Shown: in pieces, positions 62,752-64,000 of the stretch
Numbering within the stretch: the first letter of the stretch is position 1
Layout of the letters: each line of letters begins with the position of its first letter
Assembly: GCA_964612425.1 (NCBI GenBank)
Contig: CAZTDX010000008.1
Coordinates: 20,155-84,154 of the forward strand
DNA: 64,000 nucleotides
Direction of reading: 5' to 3'
Origin: CAUJGP01 sp964612425
Lineage (GTDB): Bacteria > Bdellovibrionota > Bdellovibrionia > Bdellovibrionales > Bdellovibrionaceae
The notes under the pieces: generated by a model
What the model saw: only the letters and a program-made list of their open reading frames with translations
The model's database searches: none
What the model was told of the DNA's origin: nothing
Program-made: the position numbers and the translations under genes

Positions 62752-63657
62752 TTAGTTACTGATCTCCATTATGGTACGTTTGCGGAAATAAGATTCGAAA
62801 TCTATTTCCGTGGAGGACGATGGATTGTTGTAGAGCACTCCACCGAACCCCAGTTTTGCTGTAGTAAAATCACCTTTTTTAAAATCCTGAATCGATGAGT
62901 ACGAACTTATTAATGAAGATGGGATAATAGAATAATCTGAGTCAATATGGTGCTGGCTGAGAGCACTATAATAAAACCAGGTGCCTCCATTCTCTTTTTG
63001 CCACCCACTTTGATCAAAACAGGCCGCTATGGAAAAATTTTCTGGGCTCAGGGTTCGATAATATTGAAAACCAATATGTTCTGTATGAATATCCGATCTT
63101 TGAAGATAAGGATCTTCACCTTGAATTGTTGGATCAATTTTTTTGGAGTTTAAAATATAAAAACCTTGATACTTCTGATAAAAAAAATCAAATGAGTTTT
63201 GCTCTCTAAGAAATCGAAATTGATAATCAATCCCTGTTGTTTTACCAAACTGTGATTCGTTGGATTGAGCGGCTTTAGGAGCAGTTCCCACCATCGCACC
63301 AAAACCTAAATATTCAATTCCCACGGCAATTCGACCCAGTGAATTCGGGCGATATTGAATAGGTATAGCCTCGCCATTTATATCTTTTATATCAAGATTG
63401 AGAGAAGTTCCGACTATTCCCATTTTTACTGTTGGAGCATTTTCTCTAGACGGGCTCCATTTAGCGGCAAATAGCAAAGAGCCATTAAAGACTAACGGAA
63501 ATAAAAAAGTAGCTGACCAAGAGGATTTATCGCTAAGGTGAACACGGTTAACTTGTGACGTTTCCGAATCTAAAGGGATTCTAAAACAACTCCTTTGAGA
63601 TAACCAGAGGTACAAAAGTAACATCAATTTAAATACCAAAACAAAAATTATTAACAT
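62752..63657 (-). CDS. DUF4421-type outer-membrane beta-barrel protein
   Basis: 301 residues. N-terminal hydrophobic segment, then alternating strands typical of a barrel: YRPNSLGRIAVGIEYLGFGA, KTTGIDYQFRFLREQNSFDF, FYQKYQGFYILN, all DUF4421 features; ends RKRTIMEISN. Function unknown. Convergent with the micro-protein frame. Confidence 0.65.
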   Translation of the reverse strand: MLIIFVLVFKLMLLLYLWLSQRSCFRIPLDSETSQVNRVHLSDKSSWSATFLFPLVFNGSLLFAAKWSPSRENAPTVKMGIVGTSLNLDIKDINGEAIPIQYRPNSLGRIAVGIEYLGFGAMVGTAPKAAQSNESQFGKTTGIDYQFRFLREQNSFDFFYQKYQGFYILNSKKIDPTIQGEDPYLQRSDIHTEHIGFQYYRTLSPENFSIAACFDQSGWQKENGGTWFYYSALSQHHIDSDYSIIPSSLISSYSSIQDFKKGDFTTAKLGFGGVLYNNPSSSTEIDFESYFRKRTIMEISN

Positions 63658-63688
63658 AGTTTTTAGCCTAAAACTGCGCCCTATTCTC

Positions 63689-63979
63689 TTATTTGATACT
63701 TTTTAATTCTGCATTGATGGAGTTTTTCCCTTTCATGGAGAGGGTAAGGTTCCAGTTAAAGATGGTGCCTGGTGTGAAATTTGTTTTATCTTTGGTTTGA
63801 GCGTTAATGGCGTAGTCAGTGGAGATTTCACTCATGACCGGAACACTAATATCTAGTTCACCGCCATTTCTCAATTTGATTTCTTGGCTTGGAGTGAGAA
63901 GCTTTTTAATAGGAATATTGAGCTGAAGGAGGTGAACATTCCCCGAGGGGGTAAGACATATAAAGCGGTATTTTAAGGG
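63689..63979 (-). other. 3' part of an open frame without clear start
   Basis: Minus-strand frame open from 63979 to 63689 (beta-rich, Thr/Asn/Lys; NFTPGTIFNWNLTLSMKGK). A stop at 63980-63982 and no ATG upstream: either a TTG start at 63874 or a gene broken by a frameshift. No family recognised. 63983-64000 not assigned. Confidence 0.3.
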
Positions 63980-64000
63980 TTAGTGGGAGTATGAAGATAC

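Noticed and set aside
1..64000. CRISPR arrays
   Set aside because: Tandem repeats seen (47357, 53125, precursor repeats) are short, without unique spacers of constant length, and partly coding.
1..64000. tRNA or rRNA genes, including one as ICE attachment site
   Set aside because: No T-loop-like GTTCGAATC box with matching acceptor stems found by eye, in particular not at 17150-17360.

Overview
The window looks chromosomal, from an AT-rich Gram-negative bacterium. A Bdellovibrionota/deltaproteobacterial-type host is an inference from gene content (NtrY-type kinase, Sec/Tat-exported proteins, outer-membrane proteins, many sigma-54 activators, TTG/GTG starts); no rRNA or tRNA gene is present to fix the taxonomy.

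Layout. 1-17 kb is mostly housekeeping: the 3'-truncated ntrY-like kinase, ribH, a DUF4143-type ATPase, a PocR/sigma-54 activator, uvrA, a secreted Ntn amidase, ppa, a rearranged split HipA-type toxin-antitoxin pair, hflX, a RluA-type pseudouridine synthase and a HigBA-type pair. From 17.36 kb an integrative conjugative element (ICE) runs leftward on the minus strand: integrase, excisionase, relaxosome gene, VirB7-like lipoprotein, Replic_Relax relaxase, FtsK-type coupling ATPase, VirB10/9/8/6/5/4/3/2-like proteins and a chain of micro-genes (up to 29.7 kb). Upstream of it (30.1-35.8 kb) lies a five-gene operon: an NtrC-type response regulator, a small secreted peptide ending in Ser-Thr-Phe-Cys-Tyr, an OppA-like membrane-anchored binding protein, a YcaO-like enzyme and a hybrid histidine kinase. 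I find a near-consensus sigma-54 promoter in front of this operon, a weaker one in front of the transfer operon, and three copies of one 18-bp NtrC-like site upstream of the two. My main hypothesis is that this is a peptide-signalling circuit, possibly with a YcaO-modified peptide, that switches on conjugation. It resembles in logic the OppA-like pheromone-binding proteins of enterococcal plasmids, but is built from Gram-negative two-component/sigma-54 parts.

37.06-47.36 kb is an insertion-sequence region: two ~1.73-kb IS110-family (IS1111-like) copies in opposite orientation, one split by an IS3-family element with a 4-bp target duplication. They flank a 5.6-kb segment that holds a graspetide-type RiPP cluster (four-repeat precursor, ATP-grasp ligase, membrane protein), an unknown gene and an HNH endonuclease gene.

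47.4-62.3 kb is an anaerobic-respiration island on the minus strand: tatA, an accessory protein with a NifU-like C-terminus, a small RR-motif protein, then a periplasmic type II DMSO-reductase-family molybdoenzyme (alpha, currently split by a +1 frameshift; beta with four Fe-S clusters; gamma with a haem-b EB_dh domain; TorD-like chaperone). It is followed, after a structured leader, by a complete molybdenum-cofactor operon (moaA, moaC-mogA fusion, moeA, moaD, moaE, mobA, moeB-rhodanese) and a TauE-type permease. An FNR-like site sits in front of tatA. The true substrate (nitrate, chlorate, selenate or another) cannot be read from the sequence. The last 2 kb carry inverted repeats, a possible membrane micro-protein, a DUF4421-type outer-membrane protein and an incomplete reading frame.
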